Source: Candidatus Thalassarchaeaceae archaeon
GTDB taxonomy: Archaea; Thermoplasmatota; Poseidoniia; Poseidoniales; Thalassarchaeaceae
Reading direction: 5' to 3'
NCBI GenBank assembly: GCA_030745885.1
Contig: JASLNR010000006.1
Span: 1 to 56,193 of the forward strand
DNA: 56,193 nt
Position numbers and translations under genes: made by a program. The notes under the pieces are model-generated. The model was not told the origin of the DNA, did not search any database, and saw only the letters and a list, made by a program, of their open reading frames with translations. Shown here in pieces: positions 8,135 to 15,785 of the stretch. How positions within the stretch are numbered: the first letter of the stretch is position 1; each line of letters begins with the position of its first letter.

Positions 8135-8617
8135 ATGGATCCGACTCCAGACGATTCTCCGTCGGCCCCTATGGATAGAGTCGCTCGGATGACCCTCGCA
8201 CTTGCCGGATTCATGCTATTGCTGCTGATCGCAGTCCCATTCACTGTTGACTCCGGTCCCACTGGTTACATTGCCCCATATCTCATCTACTCCCTCTTCC
8301 TGACCAGCGTTGGCATAATCATCGGTATCTCGCTCACTTGGCTCAACGACCCGAGGAGGCAGGCAGGACCCGAAGCCATCGCCCCCGAACCGAAGCTCCC
8401 TGTGGAATCTCAGATGTTATCCGATGACCAGCTAAGGTTTGTGGAAATGCTGGCTGCCAGTTCCGGTTCGATGTGGCAGGCCGAGCTGGTCCGCATGAGC
8501 GGCTTCACGGATTCCAAGGCGAGCCGGCTTTTGTCGCGCATGGAGCGCGAGGGGCTAATCAGGAGGGTACGTGACGGAATGGGCAAGCGAGTCGAACTAA
8601 TGGAGAGTGGTGGTTAG
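8135..8617 (+). CDS. Membrane-anchored winged-helix (MarR-like) regulator
   Basis: 160 residues: two membrane helices (about 18-38 and 47-69), a Pro-rich linker (about 73-95), then a cytoplasmic winged helix-turn-helix at 97-157 with the recognition part FTDSKASRLLSRMEREGLI followed by a wing RRVRDGMGKRVEL. Such one-component regulators, with DNA-binding domain held at the membrane, are common in Euryarchaeota; the signal and target are unknown. The next gene starts two bases after the stop and encodes a membrane protein, a natural candidate for a sensor or partner. ATG 8171 (MDRVARM) is an alternative start. Confidence 0.8.
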   Translation: MDPTPDDSPSAPMDRVARMTLALAGFMLLLLIAVPFTVDSGPTGYIAPYLIYSLFLTSVGIIIGISLTWLNDPRRQAGPEAIAPEPKLPVESQMLSDDQLRFVEMLAASSGSMWQAELVRMSGFTDSKASRLLSRMEREGLIRRVRDGMGKRVELMESGG

Positions 8618-8618
8618 A

Positions 8619-9062
8619 ATGAGCGATGACGTCCAAGACAAGCGCAGGACGGTTGCCGTTGCAGTCATTGGGCTGCTGCTTATCTTGCTCACCGCCCATC
8701 TGTTACTCATGGTGGAGATCTCGTTGAGCGAGGGCAGGGGGCCGGGACTGGAGGGCGAGAGCACCCTAGCAATCCTCCCACTGCTGATTCTGATCGCCGC
8801 CCTCTTAGGGGTGTTTTTCCTGCAATTGAGGGAAAGGCCGCTGAGACTGTCTTACCAAGACGCCAGATTCGCAGTGCTGCTGGTTGCTATGTTCCTGATT
8901 GGGCTGATGATAGAACCGATGCTAGCATTCCCCGCCGGTCTCGCAGAGACGGACGAAGCAGGCATCCTTCTCGTTCTGGTACCAATAGCGCTTATTGCAG
9001 CGCTTCTCCGTTCTCACACTCAATCCTCGTTCGCCCCCGCTGCGACCCGCGAAGAAGAGTGA
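8619..9062 (+). CDS. Four-helix membrane protein, partner of the membrane-anchored regulator
   Basis: 147 residues with about four hydrophobic segments: VAVAVIGLLLILLTAHLLL, LAILPLLILIAALLGVFFL, FAVLLVAMFLIGLMI and ILLVLVPIALIAALL. No recognisable domain. ATG 8619 follows the upstream stop (8615-8617) by one base, so the two genes are surely cotranscribed; a GTG at 8607 in the same frame would overlap the upstream gene. By position it may modulate the membrane-anchored winged-helix protein, but nothing in the sequence proves this. Confidence 0.65.
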   Translation: MSDDVQDKRRTVAVAVIGLLLILLTAHLLLMVEISLSEGRGPGLEGESTLAILPLLILIAALLGVFFLQLRERPLRLSYQDARFAVLLVAMFLIGLMIEPMLAFPAGLAETDEAGILLVLVPIALIAALLRSHTQSSFAPAATREEE

Positions 9063-9071
9063 GGCGCCTAT

Positions 9072-9112
9072 GGCCGCCCCCCGGCCACTCACAAAGACCG
9101 ACTCAACCGGTC
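9072..9112. terminator. Paired inverted repeats between convergent genes
   Basis: GGCCG-ccccc-CGGCC (9072-9086) and GACCG-actcaac-CGGTC (9096-9112) lie between the stop of the plus-strand membrane protein (9062) and the stop of the minus-strand ACT gene (9103). Possible bidirectional terminator; no long T-run follows either. Confidence 0.35.
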
Positions 9113-9447
9113 GTGTAACCCATTACGACACTGTCCTCGCTGGTGCTGAGCACGTACACCGATCTCAGGTTCACACCATCATCGGCGAGAGAGCGCGTGA
9201 AAGCGGCCAGAGAACCGGGCTCGTTTACCATCTCAATCGTGTGCAACTCGCCAGCTGTAAAGTTAGCACCAATACCATCCAGAGCAGCCCTAGTCGCATC
9301 GCTATCATCCGTCACGAGCGCAGCTACCGCATGCTCGCTGCCCAAGCCGGCCCCCGTCACTATGTTGACCCCGGCATCGGCGATCGCCTCGCAGCAAGCA
9401 GCCATTGAGCCCGGGACGTCCTCCAGTTGAATCAAGTACTCGTCCAT
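9103..9447 (-). CDS. Double ACT-domain protein
   Basis: 114 residues made of two ACT domains in tandem, about 3-60 and 67-112. Each starts with the typical ligand-loop pattern: EDVPGSMAACCEAIADAGVNI and NEPGSLAAFTRSLADDGVNL. ACT domains bind amino acids or other small ligands at dimer interfaces and usually regulate a partner enzyme; no catalytic domain is attached here. The start ATG 9447 is preferred over longer in-frame extensions because the protein begins directly with the first beta strand and a TATA-like GTTTCAATAC lies about 26 bases upstream. It is divergent from mscS and may be an amino-acid sensor. Confidence 0.8.
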   Translation of the reverse strand: MDEYLIQLEDVPGSMAACCEAIADAGVNIVTGAGLGSEHAVAALVTDDSDATRAALDGIGANFTAGELHTIEMVNEPGSLAAFTRSLADDGVNLRSVYVLSTSEDSVVMGYTTG

Positions 9448-9539
9448 GAGAGCCCGTGAGCCCGCGTGGTATTGAAACTGCCGAGAGCGCCAATAATGAG
9501 ATTTCCACTCCATTCCCCCGCTTCCCGTACAGCGAACCG

Positions 9540-9548
9540 ATTTTCAAG
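9540..9548 (+). promoter_or_regulatory. TATA-like element before mscS
   Basis: ATTTTCAAG lies about 30 bases before GTG 9576. The same TTTTCA core precedes the genes at 12062, 21746 (minus) and 51713, giving a consistent local promoter type. Confidence 0.4.
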
Positions 9549-9575
9549 CAGAACCCCCTGTGTCATCGAGGGGTA

Positions 9576-10862
9576 GTGCAGTTGTGGGATGTATTGAGGC
9601 AAATCTCGGGGCTTGACTTCGATGAGAAGATTGGCTTCGCCACCGCCGTCCTCATCTTCACTCTTGTATTCGAGGTATACGTGGTCATGAGGGTTCTCGA
9701 GAGATTCTCCGGTAGTCGAAAGGCCACATGGTCAGAGCCCCTGTTCAAGCCCTTGCGTAACAGGCTATACCTGCTCACTGTGCTCGTCGCCTTGAACCTC
9801 ACACGCTGGTGGATCAGTCCAGATGACATGTTCGACAGCATCAGCGGTAATACCGGCCCCACGGTCCAGGACTACTTCTACGCAAGTTACATCCTACTCG
9901 CTACGAGCATCGTCAGCGTATCCATCAAGCACGTCCTTCCCTCGACCTTGAAATCCATCGACACCGAGGAATCCGTGGTTCTCTCGGGGGGCCATCACCT
10001 AGCCGTGTTGATCTCTCGCTTGGTTGTCTGGGTCGCTGGAATCAACCTTGCTCTACAGGAGATTGGTATCGAGATGATTGGAATGATAGCCTCACTTGCC
10101 GTGTTCTCGATTTTCCTCGGGCTCGCGGTCCAGCAGACGATGGGAAACATCCTCAACTCCTTCTTGCTGGATATCGACCATCCCTTCGAGGTGGGCGACA
10201 GAATTCAGGTCGGCGAGCACAGGGGCGTAGTCGTCTCCATGGGCGTGCTCTCGACCAAGCTACTGACCATTGAGGAGGAACTAGTGGTGATTCCTAACAA
10301 CACCCTGGTCGGTTCAACCCTGATTAACTCCGCACGAGGAGGTGGCGACGGGCAGGCCGACCGAGTCACGTTGCGTCTGGAGGTTGCTGTCGCCTTCGAC
10401 GAGGACCCCAATCACATCAAAGCGATTCTGCTCATCGTTGCCCAAGGATGCGAGTACGTTCTCGACAAACCAAGGCCGCGGGTCCTGATGACGGACTTCG
10501 GTGACTACTCGAAGAATTTCATGCTCTATGCATGGATCAAAGACTACAACGACGAGCGCTTCGCTCGTGACCTGCTGCTGATGGACATCGATGCGGCTTT
10601 CGGCCGCGAGGGCATACAGATACCATACCCGACCACCCACGAGATGCGGGATCTCCCACAAATACCCGAGAAAATCTTGGCGGTTAAGGAAAGGGCTAGG
10701 AGGTCATCGGTCGCCTTCATGAAGAATGAGGGTATGATGCTTGAAATCGAGGAAGAGGATAGGAGGCGTGCGGAGGAGGTCCAGACCAAGCTCCTCCATT
10801 CCCTGGAGAGGTGGGAGGATGACGAGGCTTTGGTGGACGAGTACTTGACTGAGGAAGAATGA
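9576..10862 (+). CDS. mscS: MscS-family mechanosensitive ion channel
   Basis: 428 residues from GTG 9576. Membrane helices precede the pore-lining TM3 (EMIGMIASLAVFSIFLGLAVQQ), then the MscS beta domain with the hallmark LDIDHPFEVGDRIQVGEHRGVV and IPNNTLVGSTLIN, and the alpha/beta C-terminal domain, ending in a charged helix rich in Glu and Arg. MscS channels open under membrane tension to release solutes during osmotic downshock. The C-terminal extension after the vestibule (about 60 residues, coiled-coil-like) is longer than in E. coli MscS. The open frame reaches upstream to 9456, but that would overlap the divergent ACT promoter and adds polar sequence; GTG 9576 sits behind a TATA-like element. 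Confidence 0.85.
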   Translation: MQLWDVLRQISGLDFDEKIGFATAVLIFTLVFEVYVVMRVLERFSGSRKATWSEPLFKPLRNRLYLLTVLVALNLTRWWISPDDMFDSISGNTGPTVQDYFYASYILLATSIVSVSIKHVLPSTLKSIDTEESVVLSGGHHLAVLISRLVVWVAGINLALQEIGIEMIGMIASLAVFSIFLGLAVQQTMGNILNSFLLDIDHPFEVGDRIQVGEHRGVVVSMGVLSTKLLTIEEELVVIPNNTLVGSTLINSARGGGDGQADRVTLRLEVAVAFDEDPNHIKAILLIVAQGCEYVLDKPRPRVLMTDFGDYSKNFMLYAWIKDYNDERFARDLLLMDIDAAFGREGIQIPYPTTHEMRDLPQIPEKILAVKERARRSSVAFMKNEGMMLEIEEEDRRRAEEVQTKLLHSLERWEDDEALVDEYLTEEE

Positions 10863-10896
10863 GAGAACCCCTGAGAATAGCATCTGACCCTAGGTT

Positions 10897-11217
10897 GTGA
10901 GCGCGATGGTTGCCGAGGCTTTCTACACCGATATCGCCGAGCTCAGCAAGGCCGGCTTCTACGTCGCTCTGTTCGCGGTAGTAGGGTTCGCTCGGGCCCG
11001 TGCCCGCTCCCGGGGCGACGACTCTTGGATTCCATGGCTGCACGGCACCATCATGCTCCACTGGATCGTCGGTGGGCTCTACTCGGGAATTCGCATGCTG
11101 ACCACCGACCCGGTGACCGAGATGGAGATTCGCCGCATGTTCGCCATGGAGGCATTCATTTGCTTTGGAATCGTGACATTCCACATACTGTGGCTGCTCG
11201 ACCGAAGGGAGGACTAG
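10897..11217 (+). CDS. Small three-helix membrane protein
   Basis: 106 residues with hydrophobic segments at about 19-34, 49-64 and 84-100, the last followed by a charged tail LLDRRED. A histidine lies in two of the helices (LHGTIMLHWIVGGL and VTFHILWLL). No family recognised. GTG 10897 and ATG 10906 are both possible starts. The stop is followed after one base by the phosphatase gene, so the two are cotranscribed. Confidence 0.65.
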   Translation: MSAMVAEAFYTDIAELSKAGFYVALFAVVGFARARARSRGDDSWIPWLHGTIMLHWIVGGLYSGIRMLTTDPVTEMEIRRMFAMEAFICFGIVTFHILWLLDRRED

Positions 11218-11218
11218 C

Positions 11219-12010
11219 ATGGGTGGTCACAGGGACGCCGGGCTGGAGGCAAGGCTGCAGGGGGCCCTGAATGACGGGAAATCGGTCTGGGCTGTCGGCG
11301 ATGTCCATGGGTGCAGACGGACCTTCGAGGCCCTGCTCGACAAGCTCGATTTGAGCCGGGGCGACTTGGTGCTTTGCATCGGCGACCTCGTCGACAGGGG
11401 GCCCGACAGCCACGGCGTCCTCACCATCGTCCACGAACGCGACGAGATCAACTCGCTATTGGGCAATCACGAGCTAATTATGGCCGATGCTCTTCGGGGA
11501 ACCTCCGCCCGCTTGGCGACCTTCTGGAAGTCCAGAATCGGAGGCGGGCAGACACTAGCCTCCATGCCCGGCAATGACGAGCAGCAACGCCAACGCGCAA
11601 TCGAGTGGTTGGAGTTCACAGACACCCTGCCCACGGAGGTGGTACTCGACCGCTTTCGCCTCGTCCACGCAGGCTATAGGCCCCACATCCCCCTAGAGGA
11701 GCAGACCGACGAGGACCGGCTCAAGTCCCGAACGGTCTTCCTCGCCGAACGGCCGCCGGATGTACAGCGCCAGGTCATCGCCGGCCACACCCCGGTCCAA
11801 AAGCTGGACACGTTTGGTGCAGAGCCTCCCACCGACGGCATCTGGGCCAGCACGGTGGAGACTGCTGATGGCCGCCCCGCAATCCTTCTAATCGACACTG
11901 GTGTGGTGTTGGAGAGATCGCTGCGACCGAGGCTGTCCGCCGTCGACTTGCAGACCGGCAGGATCGAGGATGTCGAGCGCATCGAGACCTTCAACGAAGG
12001 CCCCGCTTGA
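11219..12010 (+). CDS. PPP-type metallophosphoesterase (symmetrical Ap4A hydrolase / protein phosphatase-like)
   Basis: 263 residues with the three diagnostic metal-binding motifs of the PPP family in order: GDVHG (about 27-31), GDLVDRG (about 57-63) and GNHE (about 83-86), and later histidines in LVHAGYRPH and VIAGHTPV. This is the arrangement of ApaH and of bacterial-type serine/threonine protein phosphatases with a dinuclear metal centre. Length is near that of ApaH (about 280), but a protein phosphatase role cannot be excluded. ATG 11219 follows the stop of the small membrane protein by one base. Confidence 0.85.
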   Translation: MGGHRDAGLEARLQGALNDGKSVWAVGDVHGCRRTFEALLDKLDLSRGDLVLCIGDLVDRGPDSHGVLTIVHERDEINSLLGNHELIMADALRGTSARLATFWKSRIGGGQTLASMPGNDEQQRQRAIEWLEFTDTLPTEVVLDRFRLVHAGYRPHIPLEEQTDEDRLKSRTVFLAERPPDVQRQVIAGHTPVQKLDTFGAEPPTDGIWASTVETADGRPAILLIDTGVVLERSLRPRLSAVDLQTGRIEDVERIETFNEGPA

Positions 12011-12030
12011 TTCACAGGGGCAATCCAGCA

Positions 12031-12040
12031 TTTTCATAAG
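12031..12040 (+). promoter_or_regulatory. TATA-like element giving a leaderless start at 12062
   Basis: TTTTCATAAG is centred 26 bases before ATG 12062, exactly the archaeal TATA-to-transcription-start distance. Confidence 0.5.
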
Positions 12041-12061
12041 ACGCCATCGAAAGCACGGGAA

Positions 12062-12340
12062 ATGCGATTTGCTGTAATGACAATATGGAAGCATCCTGAG
12101 AAGCATGATTGGGAGAAGTCCCAGGAGATGCTCGACGAGATAGACGGAGTGGAGGGCTCCACCGTGACTTGGTTCGAGATCGACGAGTTCACCCAAGGGT
12201 CCCTCTTCGTCCTCCCCAGCCGGGAAGACTACGAGGCAATCATCGAGGGCCTTAATGAGAACAGGCAGGGAGCCATCGACGAGGGCTCGAAGATGGTGAT
12301 AGAGGCCATCGGCCCAGTGATGGCATACAGAGAGTTCTGA
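12062..12340 (+). CDS. Small conserved-looking protein, probable ferredoxin-like alpha/beta fold
   Basis: 92 residues with alternating predicted strands and helices: strand RFAVMTIW, helix WEKSQEMLDEI, strand STVTWFEID, strand GSLFVLPS, helix REDYEAIIEGLNENR, and strand EAIGPVMAYREF. This pattern resembles dimeric alpha/beta-barrel (ABM/YCII-like) proteins, but I recognise no specific family and see no catalytic residue. It has its own promoter and ends before a perfect inverted repeat, so it is likely a single-gene transcription unit. Confidence 0.65.
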   Translation: MRFAVMTIWKHPEKHDWEKSQEMLDEIDGVEGSTVTWFEIDEFTQGSLFVLPSREDYEAIIEGLNENRQGAIDEGSKMVIEAIGPVMAYREF

Positions 12341-12368
12341 TTGTTTGGCAAACTCTTCTCCCCCTGTG

Positions 12369-12404
12369 ATTGGAGGGCAGAATTTGGAGAAGGATCCCTC
12401 CAAT
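12369..12404. terminator. Perfect 9-bp stem between convergent genes
   Basis: ATTGGAGGG (12369-12377) and CCCTCCAAT (12396-12404) pair perfectly around an 18-base loop. The hairpin sits between the stops of the plus-strand gene ending at 12340 and the minus-strand TauE/SafE gene ending at 12417, so it could end transcription in both directions. Confidence 0.5.
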
Positions 12405-12416
12405 ATCTCAATCCAC

Positions 12417-13184
12417 TCAAGGCCAATAACCCATGACCCCGAGGACACGCCTGGCCGCGGCCACGCACAGCACCACGACAAGCAGCCTCCTGATACTGTA
12501 CTGCGAGGACACCTCAGAGCCGTACCTCGAGCCCACGAGGCCACCTAGAAGGGCCGCTGCCGCAAACGGCCCGAGCATACCCAAGTCCATATCTATCTGA
12601 CCGGAAAGACCCGCCCCAGCGAGGCCAGCCAGCGAGTTCAGCCAGATGAACAGCGCTGCCGTCGCAGCGGTCTGCTTGGCCGTAGCCCACCTGTTGAGAA
12701 TGATTACCGGGGAGAGGAAGATGCCCCCGCCAATGCCGATTACCCCGCTTGCAAGCCCGATCCCCCCACCCACAGCGGCAGCCTTCGGCAGCTCGGGGGG
12801 CTTGGTCCCCCCGTCCTCCCATCCCCCGCCCAGCAGGCGCCAGGCGGCAGCCAGCAGCGCGAGAGCCAGCAGGAGGTTGTACGCATCGCCCCCCACTCGC
12901 ATGTATCCCCCTAGGGCTGCTAGTGGAACGCTGGCCGCGACGAAGGGCAGGGTCAGCCTCGCATCGTGATGGCCCGCCCGATGGTAGTGCCAGAACGCCA
13001 AGCCCGCAACGATGAGGTTCAGCGACCATGCGTACTGCTTCAGCCAGAACGCCTGGGCCACTCCGTATGAGGTCAGGGAAAGCACCGCTAGGTATCCAGA
13101 GCCACCCCCATGACCCACCGAGGAGTACAGCATCGCGACTAGGAACAAGCCGATGAGAACCAGTGCCAATTCCGTGGAAACCAC
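12417..13184 (-). CDS. TauE/SafE-family anion permease
   Basis: 255 residues, mostly hydrophobic with about eight membrane helices in two halves. The family signature is seen in the N-terminal YSSVGHGGGSGYLAV and in the second half in GGGIGLASGVIGIGGGIFL, both Gly-rich helix starts typical of the sulfite exporter TauE/SafE family (Pfam DUF81). Members move sulfite, sulfoacetate or other small anions across the cytoplasmic membrane. The transported compound is not deducible. Start is GTG 13184; the gene is divergent from moeA with 49 bases between the start codons. Confidence 0.85.
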   Translation of the reverse strand: MVSTELALVLIGLFLVAMLYSSVGHGGGSGYLAVLSLTSYGVAQAFWLKQYAWSLNLIVAGLAFWHYHRAGHHDARLTLPFVAASVPLAALGGYMRVGGDAYNLLLALALLAAAWRLLGGGWEDGGTKPPELPKAAAVGGGIGLASGVIGIGGGIFLSPVIILNRWATAKQTAATAALFIWLNSLAGLAGAGLSGQIDMDLGMLGPFAAAALLGGLVGSRYGSEVSSQYSIRRLLVVVLCVAAARRVLGVMGYWP

Positions 13185-13233
13185 GTCTTGCCCAGAACGA
13201 ATAACACTTCAACTCAACCGGTACTCAGGTGCC

Positions 13234-14442
13234 ATGGAGACAAACGTCACCCTCGAGCGAGCCATCGAACTGGTGTGCAGCTCCCCCCTCCCCAGGAGTA
13301 CTGAGAGGGTGAGCCTAGACCATGCCGCTGGCAGGGTTTTGGCCACGGACCTGGCCTCCAAGGTCGACGACCCCCGCTTCGACAACTCCGCCATGGACGG
13401 CTGGGCGGTCAGGGCAGATGACTGTGCGACACCCGGGGCCCGCCTGCGCATAATCGGCACCAGCCAAGCAGGGGCATCCCCTCCCCCCAGGGTCGGTCAG
13501 GGCGAGGCCTGCAGGATTACGACCGGAGCACCGGTTCCCGAGGGAGCAGACGCAATCGTGATGATCGAGGACTCGGACGACGACGATGCAATCGTGACCA
13601 TCAACGGCCCGGCCCGGCCCGGCTTCGTCCGGAAGAGGGGCGAGAACCTCCGCAAGGGCGAAGCCGCCCTCGCCTCAGGCGCCCAACTCACCCCGGCTGC
13701 GCTCTCCCTGGCCGCAACCATGGGGCACGACGAGCTCGAGCTCGTCGTCAGGCCGACCATCGCGGTCATCAGCGTCGGCGACGAGCTGGTTCCGCCCGGC
13801 CAGCCGCTGGGGGACGGGGCGATATACGAGTCCAACACCTACGGAATCGCTTCCCTAATCGAGCAGATGGGCGGTCGCGCCCAGCGCTACGAGACCGTTC
13901 AGGACGACATGGACGGATTGCGCGAGACACTGGACGAGGCGGCGGAGGCCTGCGATGCTATCCTCACCAGCGGGGGGGTGAGCATGGGGCAATGGGATTT
14001 CGTCCGGCGAATCATGGAGGAGGAGGGGGACGTCCACTTCTGGCGGGTTCTGATCAGGCCCGGGGGCCCGCCCCTCTTCGGCCTCTGGAAGGGGACACCC
14101 ATCTTCGGGTTGCCGGGCAACCCCGTTAGCAGCCACGTGGTCTTCACTCTCCTCGTCGCCCCTTGGATGTCCAGATGCATGGGTGCGCACGAGGACCTAG
14201 GCCCTCGCCTCGCATCCCCCGTGAGAGTGGTCTTGGAGAGCCCCCTCAAGGGGGCGCCGGGCAAGCTCTGCCTGCGCAGGATCTCGATCCGCTCCGAGGG
14301 CGATGTCCTCCTAGCCTCCACACACACCCATCAGGGCAGCGGCAACATCCACAGCATGGTTGCTCACAACGGCCTGTCCCTCCTGCCTCCGGATGCCGAT
14401 GCCAGCGAGGGCGATGTGATCGACGCCCTGTGGCTGAGATGA
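13234..14442 (+). CDS. moeA: Molybdopterin molybdenumtransferase MoeA
   Basis: 402 residues, normal for MoeA, which inserts molybdate into adenylated molybdopterin. Visible: FDNSAMDGWAVRADD (N-terminal domain), RITTGAPVPEGADAIVMIE, the MogA-like central domain with SVGDELV and SNTYGI, SGGVSMGQWDFV, and LPGNPVS near the active site, followed by the C-terminal beta-barrel. ATG 13234 was chosen over an upstream in-frame start at 13153 because the extension would run through the divergent tauE/safE start. No other molybdenum-cofactor genes are in the window, so the molybdoenzyme it serves is elsewhere. nreA follows after 40 bases. Confidence 0.92.
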   Translation: METNVTLERAIELVCSSPLPRSTERVSLDHAAGRVLATDLASKVDDPRFDNSAMDGWAVRADDCATPGARLRIIGTSQAGASPPPRVGQGEACRITTGAPVPEGADAIVMIEDSDDDDAIVTINGPARPGFVRKRGENLRKGEAALASGAQLTPAALSLAATMGHDELELVVRPTIAVISVGDELVPPGQPLGDGAIYESNTYGIASLIEQMGGRAQRYETVQDDMDGLRETLDEAAEACDAILTSGGVSMGQWDFVRRIMEEEGDVHFWRVLIRPGGPPLFGLWKGTPIFGLPGNPVSSHVVFTLLVAPWMSRCMGAHEDLGPRLASPVRVVLESPLKGAPGKLCLRRISIRSEGDVLLASTHTHQGSGNIHSMVAHNGLSLLPPDADASEGDVIDALWLR

Positions 14443-14482
14443 GCCAGTATCCCTAAGGGCGCCCGATTTCGATTCATCGCCG

Positions 14483-15733
14483 ATGTTCCCCGAATGCATA
14501 GAGTGCAGGGGAACCAAGGGAATGTGCAATATCCAGCCCTGCCCCCTTCTGGCGGAGGTCCGCGGCATGCTGCCGAGGCTGGAGACCACCTCGGTGGGGG
14601 AGATATCCGGCCCCAGCCCCCCCGCCCTCTTCGTCGGGCGCTACGGATACCCGAAGGTCAGGGCCGGGCCCAGTGCTTATTGGCTGCCCGAAGAGGCCCT
14701 TGCCGAGAGCGGCCCGGCCGTCGGCGACCCCGCCGCCCTCTTCGGCAGGCCTCTGGAGGAGGTCGCCGCGAGGTACGCGAACCTGATCACCGGGGGCCGC
14801 AGGATGCCGGTGAGGAGCCCCGACTCCCCCAACGAGGTCCTCGAGGCCACCCAGGTCATCGCCATGTCGTCTGGGAGCGTGGACGTGGAGATGGACTTCG
14901 AACGACCCATCCCGATAGGGGGAAGCCCGACCTTCGATAGCATGAGCACGCCGCTGGGCCCCTCCGGAGAGGTCCTCAGGGCAGAGGTCGTCGGCCATGC
15001 CAGCATTCCGCGCAAGGTCGATTCCGTGGCCGGGGAGCCTGACCTGCTGGCCACCGAGGCCGCAGGCGAGCTTTCTGCCTCAGGCATAGGCGAGGCCCAG
15101 ATCTCGCGCCTGCTCTCCTCGGGGCTTATGGGCAGGGAGGGAAGCAGGAAGCTGGTGCCGACCCGATGGGGGATCACGGCCACCGACGACATGCTCTCGA
15201 AGCGGCTCTGGAGGTCTGTCAGGGACCACCCGCCGCTCGACAAGGTGCTGGTGTTCGAGGCCACCTACCTCGACAATAGGTTCCACGTCGTCCTGACCCC
15301 CGGCCTCTGGGCCTTCCACATGCTCGAGGCTTGGACGCGGGGCTCGGTGTGGACCGAGTCGGGCAAGGTGCTGGGGGACTGGGAGGACCTCGAGCCCCGC
15401 TCGGAGTACGCCCACAGGGTCACCGGGGCATACTACTCGGCCCGTCTGGCCGTGCTGGAGCACATGGACTCCATCCGCCGCTCTGGGGCCTGCCTGGTCT
15501 GGAGGGACATCGGGCCGGGGTACTGGGCCCCAGTCGGGGTCTGGCTGATTCGCGAGACCATGAGGGAGGCGATGAGGGCCAGGCCGAGGCAGTTCGACTC
15601 CCTCAAGGAGGCCATAAGCTACGTCGCGCCTAGGATTTCGGCACCCAACGACCTCCGCCGCTCCTGGTTCGCCACCAGGGGCAAGCAGACTCGGTTGGAC
15701 TCCTTTTTCGATGCGAAGCCAGCAATGGAGTGA
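14483..15733 (+). CDS. nreA: Nre-family DNA repair protein with PCNA-interacting motif
   Basis: 416 residues, the usual size of archaeal Nre proteins (DUF650/DUF651). The N-terminus carries four cysteines (5, 8, 15, 20: CIEC...C....C), a likely zinc site, as in the NreA subgroup. The body includes LFVGRYGYPKVRAGPSAYW and the C-terminal domain with LVWRDIGPGYWAPVGVWLIRE. The extreme C-terminus has QTRLDSFF (402-409), a PIP box (Q-x-x-L-x-x-F-F), the known sliding-clamp-binding tail of this family. Genetic work on Nre in haloarchaea links it to mitomycin C/DNA damage repair. The immediate downstream gene is uvrA (52 bases), which supports a role alongside nucleotide excision repair. Confidence 0.9.
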   Translation: MFPECIECRGTKGMCNIQPCPLLAEVRGMLPRLETTSVGEISGPSPPALFVGRYGYPKVRAGPSAYWLPEEALAESGPAVGDPAALFGRPLEEVAARYANLITGGRRMPVRSPDSPNEVLEATQVIAMSSGSVDVEMDFERPIPIGGSPTFDSMSTPLGPSGEVLRAEVVGHASIPRKVDSVAGEPDLLATEAAGELSASGIGEAQISRLLSSGLMGREGSRKLVPTRWGITATDDMLSKRLWRSVRDHPPLDKVLVFEATYLDNRFHVVLTPGLWAFHMLEAWTRGSVWTESGKVLGDWEDLEPRSEYAHRVTGAYYSARLAVLEHMDSIRRSGACLVWRDIGPGYWAPVGVWLIRETMREAMRARPRQFDSLKEAISYVAPRISAPNDLRRSWFATRGKQTRLDSFFDAKPAME

Positions 15734-15785
15734 ATGAATTCAAGGATGTCGACACTCGCGTTAGACCGCAGCAAGGGGTGATGCC

